64,000 nucleotides of DNA from Microvirga sp. Mcv34 (GCF_024519725.1 NZ_JALJRK010000020.1:11325-75324), one strand, 5' to 3'. Counted from the stretch's first letter, positions 25,818 to 36,147 are shown. Notes: generated by a model not told the origin, from the letters alone. Numbers and translations are program-made.

Positions 25818-27134
25818 ATGGCCCTGCAGCAATCGATCGATCTTGCCCTTGAGACCAATATCGGGGGAGGCGGTCTGGCGCAGGCGGCGCTCGACGACGC
25901 GCTTAAACTCGTCGGGGAGGCCATGAAGCGGCTTGCCGAGGACGATGCATCGGGCCGGCTGCCGCTGCTCCACATGCCTCGCACCACGGACGATCTGGCG
26001 AGCATCCGCGAGGCCGCCGCCTTCCTGCGCGACGATGCCACCGACGTGGTCGTTCTCGGCGTCGGCGGATCGAGCCTCGGCGGCCAGACCCTGGCGCAGC
26101 TGAAGGATTACGCGGTGCCCGGCACCGGGCGCTTCACCGAGAGCCCGCGCATCCACTTCCTCGACAATCTCGATCCCATCACGTTCGACCGCGTCCTGCA
26201 CAAGCTGCCGCTCTCTTCGACCCGGTTCGTCGCGATCTCGAAATCGGGCGGCACGGGCGAGACGCTGATGCAGACCATCGCCGTGCTCACGGCCCTGGAG
26301 AAGGCGGGCCTGCGCGCGCATCCCAAGGATGTGTTCCTCGGCGTGTCCGAGCCGCGCAGGGACGGGGTCAAGAACGCCATTCGCGACCTCCTGGAGCCCG
26401 AGGGCGTACGCTTCCTCGATCACCACACCGGCATCGGCGGACGGTATTCGGTCCTGACCAATGTGGGCCTTCTGCCCGCTGCCGCGCTCGGGCTCGACAT
26501 CGAGGCCATCCGCCGGGGCGCGGCCGAGGCCTATGAGCCCTTCCGCAACGGAGCGGCGGCCAAAGACGCGCCCGCCGCCCTGGGGGCCGCCCTGAACGTC
26601 GCGGCGGCGAAAGCCGGCAAGGGCATCGCGGTCACCATGGCCTATGCGGACCGCCTCGAGCGCTTCACCCGCTGGTGGGTTCAGCTCTGGGCCGAGAGCG
26701 TGGGCAAGGACGGCAAGGGCACGCAGCCCGTCGCGGCCATCGGTCCCGTGGACCAGCACAGCCAGCAGCAGCTCTATCTCGCGGGCCCCAACGACAAGCT
26801 CTTCACGGTGCTGACCACCGGCGTCGCCGGCAAGGGCCCGATCATGAACGAGGCGCTGGCCAAGCGCGCCGGCCAGGCGGCCTTCGCGGGCAAGACCATC
26901 GGCGACCTCGTGGCCGCCCAGGGCCGCGCCATGGCCGACACCTTCGCCAAGAACAGCCGACCGACCCGCCAAATCCACGTCGAGACCCTGGACGAGCGCG
27001 CCTTGGGCGAGCTTCTCATGCACTTCATGCTGGAGACGATCCTGGCCGGCTACGCCATGGGCGTCGATCCGTTCGACCAGCCTGCCGTGGAAGAGGCCAA
27101 GATCCTGGCGAAGGAATACCTCGCGCAGGGCTGA
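25818..27134 (+). CDS. pgi: Glucose-6-phosphate isomerase (short form)
   Basis: Interconverts glucose-6-phosphate and fructose-6-phosphate. VVLGVGGSSLGGQTLAQL and FVAISKSGGTGETLMQ form the two sugar-phosphate SIS elements, and PVDQHSQQQLYLAGPNDK is the PGI signature near the C-terminus. At 438 residues it is the shorter bacterial form rather than the 550-residue E. coli type. ATG 25818 follows the sequence GGAGTACGCTT. It may share a transcript with mutL 99 bases downstream, though the functions are unrelated. Confidence 0.93.
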   Translation: MALQQSIDLALETNIGGGGLAQAALDDALKLVGEAMKRLAEDDASGRLPLLHMPRTTDDLASIREAAAFLRDDATDVVVLGVGGSSLGGQTLAQLKDYAVPGTGRFTESPRIHFLDNLDPITFDRVLHKLPLSSTRFVAISKSGGTGETLMQTIAVLTALEKAGLRAHPKDVFLGVSEPRRDGVKNAIRDLLEPEGVRFLDHHTGIGGRYSVLTNVGLLPAAALGLDIEAIRRGAAEAYEPFRNGAAAKDAPAALGAALNVAAAKAGKGIAVTMAYADRLERFTRWWVQLWAESVGKDGKGTQPVAAIGPVDQHSQQQLYLAGPNDKLFTVLTTGVAGKGPIMNEALAKRAGQAAFAGKTIGDLVAAQGRAMADTFAKNSRPTRQIHVETLDERALGELLMHFMLETILAGYAMGVDPFDQPAVEEAKILAKEYLAQG

Positions 27135-27233
27135 CGGCGGAAGAGAGCCTGGGGAATAACGCCGCGCGTTCTGGTTTCCGTCGCTGGGAGCCCCTATGTT
27201 CTCTGTCCCGAATCCGAACGCGCGACCCTTCGC

Positions 27234-29084
27234 ATGCATGTCCGCCGCCTCGATCCCATCCTCGTCGACCGCATCGCTGCGGGCGAGGTCGTCGAGCGTC
27301 CGGCGGCTGCCGTCAAGGAACTGGTCGAGAACGCCGTCGATGCGGGCGCGACCTCCATCGAGATCGCCGTCGAGGCCGGCGGGCGGCGCCTGATCCGCAT
27401 CGTCGACGACGGACGCGGCATGACGCCGGAAGATCTGGAACTGGCGGTCGAGCGCCACGCCACCTCCAAGCTGCCGGACGGCGATCTGTTCACGATCAGC
27501 ACCCTCGGTTTTCGCGGCGAGGCCCTGCCGTCCATCGGGGCGGTCGCGCGCCTCTCCATCGTCACCCGCACGGCGGAGGCCGAGACCGGCTCGTCGCTCG
27601 TGGTCGAGGCGGGCGTGAAGGGGCCGGTTCGTCCCGCGCCCGCGCCGAAGGGCACCCGCGTCGAGGTGACGGACCTGTTCTCCGCCACGCCCGCGCGCCT
27701 GAAGTTCCTGAAGAGCGACCGCTCCGAGGCGCAGGCCGTCGCCGAGATCGTCAAGCGGCTCGCCATCGCGCATCCGACGATCCGTTTCACGCTCTCGGGC
27801 GAGCACATCACCGCCTTCACCTATCCGCCGGAGGAGCCCGGCGAGCACGGTTTCCTGCGCCGCCTGTCGCGGGTGCTGGGCGCGGAGTTCCATGAGAACG
27901 CCATGTCCATCGGGGTCGAGCGCGAGGGCGTGCGGCTCACCGGTTTCGCCAGCCTGCCGACCTATCATCGCGGCACCGGGACGGCGATCCATTTCGTGGT
28001 CAACGGACGGCCGGTGCGCGACAAGCTGCTGCTCGGCGCGGTGCGCGGCGCCTATGCGGACGTGATGGCCTCCGACCGGCATCCGGTGCTCGCCGTCATG
28101 ATCGATCTCGATCCCCGTGCCGTGGACGTCAACGTGCATCCGGCCAAGACCGAAGTGCGCTTCCGCGATCCGGCCTTCGTGCGCGGCTTCGTCGTCGGCG
28201 CGCTGAAGGAAGCGATCACCCGCTATGCCTTCCGGGCGTCCTCGACCGGCGGCACGCGCACGCTGGAGAGCCTGCGTCCGCAGGGCGGGCTGCCGCCGCG
28301 CCCGGCCTATCCGCACCGCACCCATGCGATCCGCCCGACCAGCGCCTTCGCCCAGTGGCAGGCACCACTCGACGGGCCGGAGCGCTCCTACGCGCCCGCT
28401 TCGGGCCTCGGCGAGCGGCAGGCGAACCTGCCCGATTTCGCGAGCCCTTCGGCCGACAGCCGCGCCACCCTGCATGAGATCGAGCCTCAGACGGAGGAGG
28501 CGCCGCTGGGCGCCGCCCGCGCGCAATTGCACGGCACCTATATCGTCGCGCAGACGCAGGACGGCATCGTCATCGTCGACCAGCACGCGGCCCATGAGCG
28601 CCTCGTCTATGAGCGCCTGAAACGCGAGCGCGCCGCCTCGGGCATCGCCCGTCAATTGCTGCTGATCCCCGAGGTGGTCGATCTCGATCCCGTCGATGCG
28701 GACCGGGTGCTGGCCGAGGCTTCGTCGCTCGAAAGCCTGGGTCTCGTGGTCGAGCCCTTCGGTCATGGCGCGCTGTTGGTGCGCGAGGTGCCCTCGGCGC
28801 TCGCGGGTGGGCGCATCAAGGCGCTGGTGCAGGATGTGGCCGATGCTCTGGCGGAATGGGGCCAGGGGGCATCGAGTCCGCTGGAGGAGCGCCTCGACGC
28901 CGTGCTCTCGCGCATGTCCTGCCACGGCTCCATCCGAGCCGGACGGCGCATGCGGCCCGAGGAGATGAACGCGCTCCTACGCGAGATGGAAGCGACACCG
29001 CTCTCCGGCCAGTGCAATCACGGCCGGCCGACCTATGTCGAGCTGAAGCTGACGGATATCGAGCGGCTGTTCGGGCGGCGTTGA
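27234..29084 (+). CDS. mutL: DNA mismatch repair protein MutL
   Basis: N-terminal GHKL ATPase: KELVENAVDAGAT, RIVDDGRGM and TLGFRGEALPSI. A Pro/Arg-rich linker (about 340-430) leads to the C-terminal dimerisation domain, with MSCHGSIRAGRRM and QCNHGRPTYVEL. DQHAAHERLVYE from residue 449 matches the DQHA(X)2E(X)4E endonuclease motif, so this MutL probably nicks DNA itself, as expected in lineages lacking MutH. ATG 27234 (MHVRRLDPILVDRIAAGEVV) is the family start. 616 aa is normal. Confidence 0.96.
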   Translation: MHVRRLDPILVDRIAAGEVVERPAAAVKELVENAVDAGATSIEIAVEAGGRRLIRIVDDGRGMTPEDLELAVERHATSKLPDGDLFTISTLGFRGEALPSIGAVARLSIVTRTAEAETGSSLVVEAGVKGPVRPAPAPKGTRVEVTDLFSATPARLKFLKSDRSEAQAVAEIVKRLAIAHPTIRFTLSGEHITAFTYPPEEPGEHGFLRRLSRVLGAEFHENAMSIGVEREGVRLTGFASLPTYHRGTGTAIHFVVNGRPVRDKLLLGAVRGAYADVMASDRHPVLAVMIDLDPRAVDVNVHPAKTEVRFRDPAFVRGFVVGALKEAITRYAFRASSTGGTRTLESLRPQGGLPPRPAYPHRTHAIRPTSAFAQWQAPLDGPERSYAPASGLGERQANLPDFASPSADSRATLHEIEPQTEEAPLGAARAQLHGTYIVAQTQDGIVIVDQHAAHERLVYERLKRERAASGIARQLLLIPEVVDLDPVDADRVLAEASSLESLGLVVEPFGHGALLVREVPSALAGGRIKALVQDVADALAEWGQGASSPLEERLDAVLSRMSCHGSIRAGRRMRPEEMNALLREMEATPLSGQCNHGRPTYVELKLTDIERLFGRR

Positions 29085-29097
29085 ATTCCTGAAAAGC

Positions 29098-29113
29098 CGG
29101 GGCCCGGGCCCCG
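29098..29113. terminator. Possible terminator between mutL and the PilZ gene
   Basis: CGGGGCCCGGGCCCCG is a perfect 16-base palindrome just after the mutL stop and before the convergent PilZ stop. There is no strong T run, so the call is tentative. Confidence 0.4.
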
Positions 29114-29114
29114 A

Positions 29115-29519
29115 TCAGGCCGTGGTGCGATAGAGCTTGAGGTTCTTGCGGGCCGGTTTCGCCGCGAGATGGACCGGCATGGCGGCCTGTTCGAGGCAGA
29201 CCTCGAACCGCAGCGCCTCGGGGGCCTCGGCTGCCGGTGCGAGATCAGCCTCCTCGGCGCTGAACGCGACTCCGGCGAAATCGCCGTCGCGCCAGCATAC
29301 CCGTGCGCGGCGCACCTGAAGGTCGTGCGCCGCGATGTACAGCTCGAAGCTCTCCGGCAGGTCCATGTGCCGCTTGACCGCGATCCTGGCCCCGCCGGTG
29401 GAGATGTCCTTCACCAGGCACGAAATCATCGCCTCCGGACCCAGCATGATCTTTGCCGGGTGATGCGTGGGAAAACGCCTGTCTTTCCGACGGTTGTCGA
29501 GGGCGGTGACGGAATTCAT
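29115..29519 (-). CDS. PilZ-domain c-di-GMP-binding protein, 134 aa
   Basis: Both PilZ c-di-GMP contacts are visible: RRKDRRFP at 10-17 (RxxxR) and DISTGGARI at about 38-46 (DxSxxG), on a beta-barrel of the expected order (VKDISTGGARIAVK, FELYIAAHDLQVRRARVCW, FAGVAFS). A short C-terminal extension of low complexity follows. A stand-alone PilZ protein acts as a soluble c-di-GMP receptor, with its output partner unknown. Convergent with mutL. Confidence 0.88.
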   Translation of the reverse strand: MNSVTALDNRRKDRRFPTHHPAKIMLGPEAMISCLVKDISTGGARIAVKRHMDLPESFELYIAAHDLQVRRARVCWRDGDFAGVAFSAEEADLAPAAEAPEALRFEVCLEQAAMPVHLAAKPARKNLKLYRTTA

Positions 29520-29534
29520 GGGGTGACCTTAGGT

Positions 29535-29568
29535 CAAGTGGCCAATGAAGCTTGGCATTAACCACTTG
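29535..29568. promoter_or_regulatory. Hairpin in the PilZ upstream region
   Basis: CAAGTGG (29535-29541) mirrors CCACTTG (29562-29568), and CCAA (29542-29545) mirrors TTGG (29552-29555), giving a nested stem close to the PilZ start. It could be an operator or a leader structure. Confidence 0.4.
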
Positions 29569-29630
29569 TTAACCGACTTCTCAAGTCCCTCGGAAGGAGT
29601 ATACGCCTAAAAGCTGAGGCTTTCCGTGGA

Positions 29631-30674
29631 TTACCGGGACGGCCCCTTCCGCTCGGCCGAGGCCGCCCAGATGTTGAGGCCGCCCTCGCCGGCGTAGCGG
29701 TTGATCTCGGCGAGTTCGTCGGCCGTGAAGGAGAGGTTCTTGAGTGCGCCGACGCAGTCGACGACCTGCTCGGGACGGCTCGCGCCGATGAGCGCCGAGG
29801 TGACGCGTCCGCCGCGCAGAACCCAGGCCAAGGCCATCTGGGCCAAGGTCTGGCCGCGCCGTTCGGCGATGCCGTTGAGATCGCGGATGCGGGCGATGTT
29901 GTCCTCGTTGAGGAAACTCGTACGCAGGGATTTCCCCTGGGCCGCGCGGCTCTCGTCGGGAATGCCGTTGAGATATTTCGTCGTCAGCATGCCCTGCGCC
30001 AGCGGCGAGAACACGATGGAACCCATGCCGAGCTCGTCGAGAGTGTCGAGCAGCCCGTCCTCCTCGATCCAGCGGTTGAGCATGGAATAGCTCGGCTGAT
30101 GGATGATGCAGGGCGTCTTCAGCTCGCGCAGGATCGCCAGGGCTTCGCGGGTGCGCTGGCTGTTGTAGGACGAGAGGCCGACATAGAGCGCCTTGCCCTG
30201 CCGCACGGCCGAATCGAGGGCCAGCATGGTCTCCTCCAGCGGCGTGTTCGGATCGAAGCGGTGGGAATAGAAGATGTCGACATAGTCGAGCCCCATGCGC
30301 TTGAGGCTCTGGTCGAGGCTCGACAGGAGATACTTGCGGCTGCCCCATTCCCCGTAAGGCCCCGGCCACATGCGGTAGCCCGCCTTGGTGGAGATCACCA
30401 GTTCGTCGCGCAGGTCGTGGAAGTCCTTGCGCAGGATTTCGCCGAACAGGGTTTCGGCCGAGCCGGGAGGGGGGCCGTAATTGTTGGCGAGGTCGAAATG
30501 CGTGATGCCGAGGTCGAAGGCGGTCCGGCAGATCTCCCGCGCCGTCGCGGCCGACTTGTCCTCGCCGAAATTGTGCCAAAGCCCGAGGGAGATCGCCGGC
30601 AGGAGCAGCCCGCTGCGGCCGCACCGGTTGTAGAGCATCTCGTCGTAGCGGGTCTCAGCGGGCAGATAGGCCAT
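29631..30674 (-). CDS. Aldo/keto reductase (YghZ-like, L-glyceraldehyde 3-phosphate reductase type), 347 aa
   Basis: A TIM-barrel NADPH-dependent reductase. GITHFDLANNYGPPPGSAE holds the catalytic Asp/Tyr, ELVISTKAGYRMWPG the Lys and DIFYSHRFDPNTPLEETM the His; SALIGASRPEQV binds NADP. MWPGPYGEWGSRKYL is characteristic of the YghZ/Kv-beta-like AKR14 group. The start at 30674 (MAYLPAETRYDEML) has GGAGAG 5 bases upstream; longer frames run into non-conserved sequence. The physiological aldehyde is not determinable here. Confidence 0.9.
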   Translation of the reverse strand: MAYLPAETRYDEMLYNRCGRSGLLLPAISLGLWHNFGEDKSAATAREICRTAFDLGITHFDLANNYGPPPGSAETLFGEILRKDFHDLRDELVISTKAGYRMWPGPYGEWGSRKYLLSSLDQSLKRMGLDYVDIFYSHRFDPNTPLEETMLALDSAVRQGKALYVGLSSYNSQRTREALAILRELKTPCIIHQPSYSMLNRWIEEDGLLDTLDELGMGSIVFSPLAQGMLTTKYLNGIPDESRAAQGKSLRTSFLNEDNIARIRDLNGIAERRGQTLAQMALAWVLRGGRVTSALIGASRPEQVVDCVGALKNLSFTADELAEINRYAGEGGLNIWAASAERKGPSR

Positions 30675-30857
30675 CGAACTCTCCAGCAGGGCATGAGGCA
30701 GAGGAGTTACATAGCGCGTCTCCCGCGCCGTCAACAACCTGCGGATCGAACGGATGAGTGAGCTCTCGCCTCATCCGTTCGGGACAGAACGAAAGGGGCA
30801 TCGCCCGCTCCAGTCGAACGGTGTAGACTGCGCCGGGGGCACGGAGGGAGATCCGCC

Positions 30858-31670
30858 ATGCCCATCTTCCTGGACCGGCACGAGCTCAAGGGGCTGACCG
30901 CCGCCGACATCGCCCAGGTGCACCAGCAGGACCTGGAGGTCCAGGGACGCTACGGGGTTCGGTTCCTGACCTACTGGTTCGACGATACCCGCGGCACCGC
31001 GTTCTGCCTCATCGACGCCCCCGACATCGAAACCGCCATGCGGGTGCACGACGAGGCGCATGGGGAGGTCGCCCGCGACGTGATCGAGGTCGACCTGTCG
31101 GCCGTCGAGGCGTTTCTCGGCCGCATCTCAGATCCGGAACCGGCGGTCCACCGCCCCGACGGCGAAGTCGATCCGGCCCTGCGGACCATCATGTTCACCG
31201 ATCTCGTCGACTCCACCGCCATGACCGCGCGCCTCGGCGATACGCGCGCCGTCGAGATGGTGCGGGCGCATGACGCCATGGTCCGCCGGGCCCTGCGCGA
31301 TAAGAACGGGCGCGAGGTCAAGCATACCGGCGACGGGATCATGGCAGCCTTCGACGATGTGACCGCCGCCGTGGATGCCGCCCGGTCAATCCTCCAGGCC
31401 TTCGAGGCCTTCAACCTGGCGAGCCGCGAAAAGCTGAGCGTGCGCATTGGCCTCGACGCGGGCGAACCCGTGGCCGACCACAACGACCTGTTCGGCGCCA
31501 CGGTGCAGCGGGCCGCCCGCCTGTGCCAGAGCGCCGAGCCCGACAGCATCGTGGTGTCGGAGATCATCACGACCCTCGTCGCACCCCGCTTCTCCTTCGT
31601 GGATCTCGGGAGCCGCGTCGTGAAAGGTTTCACCGAGCCGATGGAGGCGTTCGCGGTGAACTGGCGGTGA
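30858..31670 (+). CDS. DUF4242 domain fused to class III nucleotide cyclase, 270 aa
   Basis: Residues 1-85 match the DUF4242 small ferredoxin-like domain (MPIFLDRHELKGLTAADIAQ, FCLIDAPDIETAMRVHDEAH). Residues about 108-268 are a cyclase homology domain: IMFTDLVDSTAMTARLGD with metal Asp115, VKHTGDGIMAAF with K155 and D159, and DLFGATVQRAARL. The Lys and a later Asp suit ATP, so cAMP is the likely product. No transmembrane segment is present, so it is presumably a soluble enzyme sensing something through DUF4242. It stands alone with its own upstream region. Confidence 0.85.
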   Translation: MPIFLDRHELKGLTAADIAQVHQQDLEVQGRYGVRFLTYWFDDTRGTAFCLIDAPDIETAMRVHDEAHGEVARDVIEVDLSAVEAFLGRISDPEPAVHRPDGEVDPALRTIMFTDLVDSTAMTARLGDTRAVEMVRAHDAMVRRALRDKNGREVKHTGDGIMAAFDDVTAAVDAARSILQAFEAFNLASREKLSVRIGLDAGEPVADHNDLFGATVQRAARLCQSAEPDSIVVSEIITTLVAPRFSFVDLGSRVVKGFTEPMEAFAVNWR

Positions 31671-31776
31671 TGTCTCCACTTTATTATCAAAATTAGATGT
31701 TATATATTATCATTGTTGTCGAGGATTGCTGACTTGCAACATCGGCATAATCTTCATGTGATGAAAAACTGAGATC

Positions 31777-32154
31777 ATGAAATTCATCAATCTTGCTGGT
31801 GCTGCCGCCATCGTGATTCTGGGTGGTTGCGTAAGCGTTTCCCGAATTCCAGATGAGAAGAACCCCGCAATTTTCTATGGGGAAGCCTCATATCTCGCAT
31901 CGCGCTGTCCGAAGCTTGCGCAGCACAGATTCCTTGATGCTGCATTTACCTACTGCCTTTCCAACAAGATTTATGCAGGTGGATGTGAGAGAAGGATGAC
32001 CGAAAACTTCTTTGCCGATCAGGCGAGAGGAGAGGCACGCGCTCGTGAAGAATTCGCCAGCATGAAAGACGAGCAGGTTTGTCGTATTGCACAGGAGCGC
32101 TTTGGTCCAAACGGATCACGTTTCGCCAAGGTTTTGCTGCCAAGAAAGAAGTAG
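31777..32154 (+). CDS. Small putative lipoprotein, 125 aa
   Basis: A lipobox is clear (AIVILGGC, with Cys18 for lipidation), so the mature protein is probably anchored to a membrane. The remainder is charged and contains three further cysteines (SRCPKL, TYCLSN, GGCERR) plus a C-terminal VCRIAQERFG. GC is about 43 % by hand count, well below the neighbours, and the upstream 100 bases are very AT-rich, both suggesting transfer. I recognise no family; envelope function unknown. Confidence 0.6.
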   Translation: MKFINLAGAAAIVILGGCVSVSRIPDEKNPAIFYGEASYLASRCPKLAQHRFLDAAFTYCLSNKIYAGGCERRMTENFFADQARGEARAREEFASMKDEQVCRIAQERFGPNGSRFAKVLLPRKK

Positions 32155-32261
32155 TGAGAGCTTTCACGCGTCAATCACAGACTTCTCTCATTTGAAAATG
32201 CAGTCCACAGTGCTGACCGTGTTAGGATGTCTTTTCCTCTTGCTTATGTGGCAAGCCTCGT

Positions 32262-32335
32262 TCCGGCCATCCCGATGCGGGAGGGCTCGGCGCTTCAAGC
32301 AATCGAGATCACCGGCACAAGGCCGGCGATGACAT
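32262..32335. repeat. Two-armed palindromic intergenic repeat (reverse orientation)
   Basis: GGCCATCCCGATGCGGGAGG, AATCGAGATCACCGGCACAAGGCC and GGCGATGACA read as the reverse complement of the 15320-15407 element. It fills the space before the uvrB stop. Confidence 0.6.
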
Positions 32336-32350
32336 TCACAGAATACGTGG

Positions 32351-35056
32351 CTACCGGCCCTTGCGTCCCTTGTATTTCGGCTTCTGTCCGGCGAAGCCTT
32401 GCGTCGAGCGGGCGGCCGGGCGTTCGCGGTAGTTCAGCGGGACCTCGCGGTCCGTCCCTGGGCCCATCTCGTCGAGGCCGGGTTTGCGGATGCGGGTGCC
32501 CTCATCGGAGCGGCCCTTGCCGGTCGGGCCGTAGGAATCGGAATCCTCGTCGCCGGCCGTCGCACCTTCGCCGGAGGGCGGCAGGCCCTTCGGCGGCAGG
32601 TTGGCGCTGCGGCCGTATTTGCGCGAGCCGCCGTACTTGCCGGCTTCCTTCTCCACATCGCTCTGACGCGCCATCGGGTCGTCGCTGATCGCGAGCTCCG
32701 TCGCCTGCAGGCGCTTGAGCTCGTCGCGCAGGCGCGCGGCCTCCTCGAATTCCAAATTCGCGGCGGCTTCGCGCATGCGCTTTTCCATGTCGGCGATCAC
32801 GGCCTTGAGGTTGTGGCCGACAGTCCGGTCGGCGAGGCCTGTATCGACCGACACGTGATCGCGCTCGTAGACGCTCTCGAGGATGTCGGCGATGTTCTTC
32901 TTCACGCTCTGCGGCGTGATACCGTGCTCGGCGTTGTAAGCGAGCTGCTTCTCGCGGCGCCGGTTGGTCTCCGCGATGGCACGCTCCATGGAGCCGGTGA
33001 TCTTGTCGGCATAGAGGATCGCCTTGCCTTCCACGTTACGCGCCGCGCGGCCGATGGTCTGCACCAGCGAGGTCTCGGAGCGCAGGAAGCCCTCCTTGTC
33101 CGCGTCGAGAATGGCCACGAGCGCGCATTCCGGAATGTCGAGTCCCTCGCGCAGGAGGTTGATGCCGATGAGCACGTCGAAGGCGCCGAGGCGCAGGTCG
33201 CGGATGATCTCGATGCGTTCAAGCGTGTCGATGTCCGAGTGCATGTAGCGCACGCGGATGCCGTTCTCGTGCATGTATTCGGTGAGATCTTCGGCCATGC
33301 GCTTGGTGAGCGTGGTCACGAGCGTGCGGTAGCCCTGCGCGGAGAGCTCCTTGACCTCGTGCACGAGATCGTCGACCTGGCTGCGCGCCGGCCTGATCTC
33401 CACGATCGGATCGACGAGACCGGTGGGACGGATGACCTGCTCGACGAAGATGCCGCCGGTCTGCTCCATCTCCCACTTGGCAGGCGTCGCCGACACGTGG
33501 ACCGATTGCGGCCGCATGGCGTCCCATTCCTCGAAGCGCAGAGGGCGGTTGTCGAGGCAGGAGGGCAGGCGGAAGCCGTATTCGGCGAGCGTCGCCTTGC
33601 GGCGGAAGTCGCCGCGATACATGCCGCCGATCTGCGGCACGGTCACGTGGCTCTCGTCGGTGAAGACGAGCGCGTTGTCGGGCAGGTACTCGAACAGGGT
33701 CGGCGGCGGCTCGCCAGGCTTGCGGCCGGTGAGGTAACGCGAATAGTTCTCGATGCCGTTGCACACGCCGGTGGCTTCGATCATCTCCAGGTCGAACTGC
33801 GTGCGCTGTTCCAGGCGCTGCGCTTCGAGCAGGCGGCCCATGCGGGCGAGTTCCTGCAGGCGGTGCTGCAGCTCGTCCTGAATGCCCTTCACGGCCTGCT
33901 GCAGGGTCGGACGCGGCGTCACGTAGTGCGAGTTCGCATAGACCTTCACGAATTGCAGGTCATTGGTCTTCTTGCCGGTGAGCGGATCGAACTCGACGAT
34001 GCTCTCGATCTCGTCGCCGAATAATCCGATGCGCCAGGCACGGTCCTCCAAGTGGGCCGGGAACAGCTCGATCACATCGCCGCGCACGCGAAAGGTGCCG
34101 CGCGCGAAATCGCTCTGGATGCGCTTGTATTGCAGGGCCACGAGATCGGCGATGAGCTGGCGCTGCTCGATGCGCTCGCCCACCTTCACGGAGAAGGTCA
34201 TGGCCGTATAGGTCTCGACCGAGCCGATACCGTAGATGCATGACACGGACGCCACGATGATCACGTCGTCGCGTTCGAGGAGCGCGCGCGTGGCCGAGTG
34301 GCGCATGCGGTCGATCTGTTCGTTGATGGAGCTTTCCTTCTCGATGAAGGTGTCCGAGCGCGGCACATAGGCCTCGGGCTGGTAGTAGTCGTAATACGAG
34401 ACGAAGTACTCCACGGCGTTGTCGGGGAAGAACGACTTGAACTCGCCGTAGAGCTGGGCGGCCAGGGTCTTGTTCGGCGCGAGGATGAGGGCGGGGCGCT
34501 GCGTCTCCTCGATCACCTTGGCCATGGTGAAGGTCTTGCCCGAGCCGGTGACGCCGAGGAGGACCTGGTCACGCTCGGCCCGCCGCACGCCGTCCACCAG
34601 TTCGCGGATGGCATTGGGCTGGTCGCCGGAGGGCGTGAAATCGGACTTGATCTTGAACGGGATGCCACCTTCCGACTTCTCGGGGCGGGGTGGGCGGTGC
34701 GGCACCCAGGGCTTGCCGTTCTTGAAGCGCGGATCGCCTTCCGTGAGCAGCCGCGACAGCGCGTCGACGGTGGCGGAAAAGCCGGATTCAGGGACGATGT
34801 CGCCCAGCTCATTGGCCACGTCCGGCCCGTCGTCCGGGCCCTTCAGGCCGAGCTTCTTGGCCAGCGCCGGGTCGACATCGGTGATGTCGCCATGGATGAA
34901 GGTTTCCTGCGCCCGCTCGGCAAAGCCCTCGGCCGCCTCCCGCTCCCGGTTCACCGCCGGGTTGAGAAGTTCTGCCAAGTGCGGGGCCAGGGGCTTCAGA
35001 TCAGGTTTGGACGCCTTCCCGGTGGAAAGCTTGGGCTTTTTGGGTGATTTGGCCAT
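32351..35056 (-). CDS. uvrB: Excinuclease ABC subunit B
   Basis: Damage-verifying helicase-like subunit of nucleotide excision repair, working with UvrA and Uvr[17 protein letters not shown] (Walker A, about residue 167) and [12 protein letters not shown] (about 464-475) are present, as is the beta-hairpin region [31 protein letters not shown] near residue 768 is the C-terminal UVR/UvrC-interaction motif. ATG 35056 ([10 protein letters not shown]) is selected; upstream in-frame codons are not family-like. At 901 aa it is longer than E. coli UvrB (673 aa) owing to about 130 N-terminal residues and a C-terminal low-complexity tail of about 100 residues ([16 protein letters not shown]). Similar extensions are common in Hyphomicrobiales. 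Confidence 0.96.
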   Translation of the reverse strand: MAKSPKKPKLSTGKASKPDLKPLAPHLAELLNPAVNREREAAEGFAERAQETFIHGDITDVDPALAKKLGLKGPDDGPDVANELGDIVPESGFSATVDALSRLLTEGDPRFKNGKPWVPHRPPRPEKSEGGIPFKIKSDFTPSGDQPNAIRELVDGVRRAERDQVLLGVTGSGKTFTMAKVIEETQRPALILAPNKTLAAQLYGEFKSFFPDNAVEYFVSYYDYYQPEAYVPRSDTFIEKESSINEQIDRMRHSATRALLERDDVIIVASVSCIYGIGSVETYTAMTFSVKVGERIEQRQLIADLVALQYKRIQSDFARGTFRVRGDVIELFPAHLEDRAWRIGLFGDEIESIVEFDPLTGKKTNDLQFVKVYANSHYVTPRPTLQQAVKGIQDELQHRLQELARMGRLLEAQRLEQRTQFDLEMIEATGVCNGIENYSRYLTGRKPGEPPPTLFEYLPDNALVFTDESHVTVPQIGGMYRGDFRRKATLAEYGFRLPSCLDNRPLRFEEWDAMRPQSVHVSATPAKWEMEQTGGIFVEQVIRPTGLVDPIVEIRPARSQVDDLVHEVKELSAQGYRTLVTTLTKRMAEDLTEYMHENGIRVRYMHSDIDTLERIEIIRDLRLGAFDVLIGINLLREGLDIPECALVAILDADKEGFLRSETSLVQTIGRAARNVEGKAILYADKITGSMERAIAETNRRREKQLAYNAEHGITPQSVKKNIADILESVYERDHVSVDTGLADRTVGHNLKAVIADMEKRMREAAANLEFEEAARLRDELKRLQATELAISDDPMARQSDVEKEAGKYGGSRKYGRSANLPPKGLPPSGEGATAGDEDSDSYGPTGKGRSDEGTRIRKPGLDEMGPGTDREVPLNYRERPAARSTQGFAGQKPKYKGRKGR

Positions 35057-35103
35057 AGAACGAATATGGTACGAACCGTTGGATAAGGGAAGAGTGCAGA
35101 CGG

Positions 35104-36147
35104 TTATACCGTAGGCTTCCCGGCCTTCCGTCCCCCGCCGCGCAGGGCCCTCAGCAGCGGCACTGCGACGAAGTGGACGATAGGGATCAGGATGGCCCCG
35201 AGGATGAGGCCGACGAGGCCCGAGGCGGCGGCCGAGACGAGCCATTCCACCGCGCCGCCGATGCTCGGGACCGTGTGGCCGGCGGCCACGGCGATCGCGT
35301 GGATGGCATGGCCGAGGCCGGTGAAGCCGTAGCCTTCGAGGCCATGGACGATGATGCCGCCGCCGACCCAGACCATCGCGGCGGTGCCCACAATGGCGAG
35401 TGTCTTGAGCAGACCCGGCATGGCCTTCACCAGACCGCGGCCGAACGCCCGGGTGAGGGGCGCCAGCAGACGATCCGTGTGCAAGGGAGCGCTCTCGGGA
35501 TCGCGCCGCAGCAGGCGCGACAGCGGGCGATCGGTTCGGGCGAGCGCCACGCCCATATCGTCCGCCTTCACGATCAGGGCGACACCGCCATAGACCAGGG
35601 CCGTGATGCCGATGCCCACGATGGCGAGCACGGCGGCCTGCATCCAGGTCGACCCCACCGGGATGCTGGCCAGCGTGATCGCCATGATCTCGGCCGAGAG
35701 GATGAAGTCGGTCTTGATGGCGCTGCTGACCTTCTCGTCCTCGACATTCCCGGCTATCTGGGTGGCCCGCTCATGCTCATGGGCACCATGGGGGAACAGG
35801 GCCCCGAACACCTTTTCCGAACCCTCGTAGCACAGATAGGCGCCGCCCATCATGAGCAGCGGCGTGATGGCCCAGGGGGCGAAGAAGCTCAGGATGAGAG
35901 CCAGCGGGAGAAGGTAGATCAGCTTGTTCTTGAGGGAGCCCAAGGCGATCCTGCCGACGATCGGCAGTTCCCTGGCGGCCGAGAAGCCCGTCACGTAGCG
36001 CGGGGTTACGGCGGCATCGTCGATCACCACGCCGGCCGCCTTCGCGCCGGCCTTGGCAGCCTGGGCGGCGACATCGTCGAGCGAGGCGGCGGCGACCTTG
36101 GCGATGGCCGCGATGTCGTCCAGCAAGGCGATCAGGCCGATGCTCAT
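35104..36147 (-). CDS. DUF808 (YedI-like) membrane protein, 347 aa
   Basis: Opens [25 protein letters not shown], the DUF808 signature, and continues with [19 protein letters not shown]. About six membrane helices follow (around 85-105, 160-185, 245-270, 300-330 are the clearest), with [15 protein letters not shown] between them. Some relatives are annotated as inner-membrane proteins of unknown function. It lies 47 bases upstream of uvrB on the same strand, but shared regulation is not shown. Confidence 0.85.
   Translation of the reverse strand: MSIGLIALLDDIAAIAKVAAASLDDVAAQAAKAGAKAAGVVIDDAAVTPRYVTGFSAARELPIVGRIALGSLKNKLIYLLPLALILSFFAPWAITPLLMMGGAYLCYEGSEKVFGALFPHGAHEHERATQIAGNVEDEKVSSAIKTDFILSAEIMAITLASIPVGSTWMQAAVLAIVGIGITALVYGGVALIVKADDMGVALARTDRPLSRLLRRDPESAPLHTDRLLAPLTRAFGRGLVKAMPGLLKTLAIVGTAAMVWVGGGIIVHGLEGYGFTGLGHAIHAIAVAAGHTVPSIGGAVEWLVSAAASGLVGLILGAILIPIVHFVAVPLLRALRGGGRKAGKPTV

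Noticed and set aside
25599..28925. A 1108-codon open frame antisense to pgi and mutL
   Set aside because: It spans two clearly real genes and the gap between them, and its product is low-complexity Arg/Ala/Gly.
32399..34024. A 541-codon plus-strand frame within uvrB
   Set aside because: Antisense to the conserved helicase core of UvrB, with composition typical of shadow frames.
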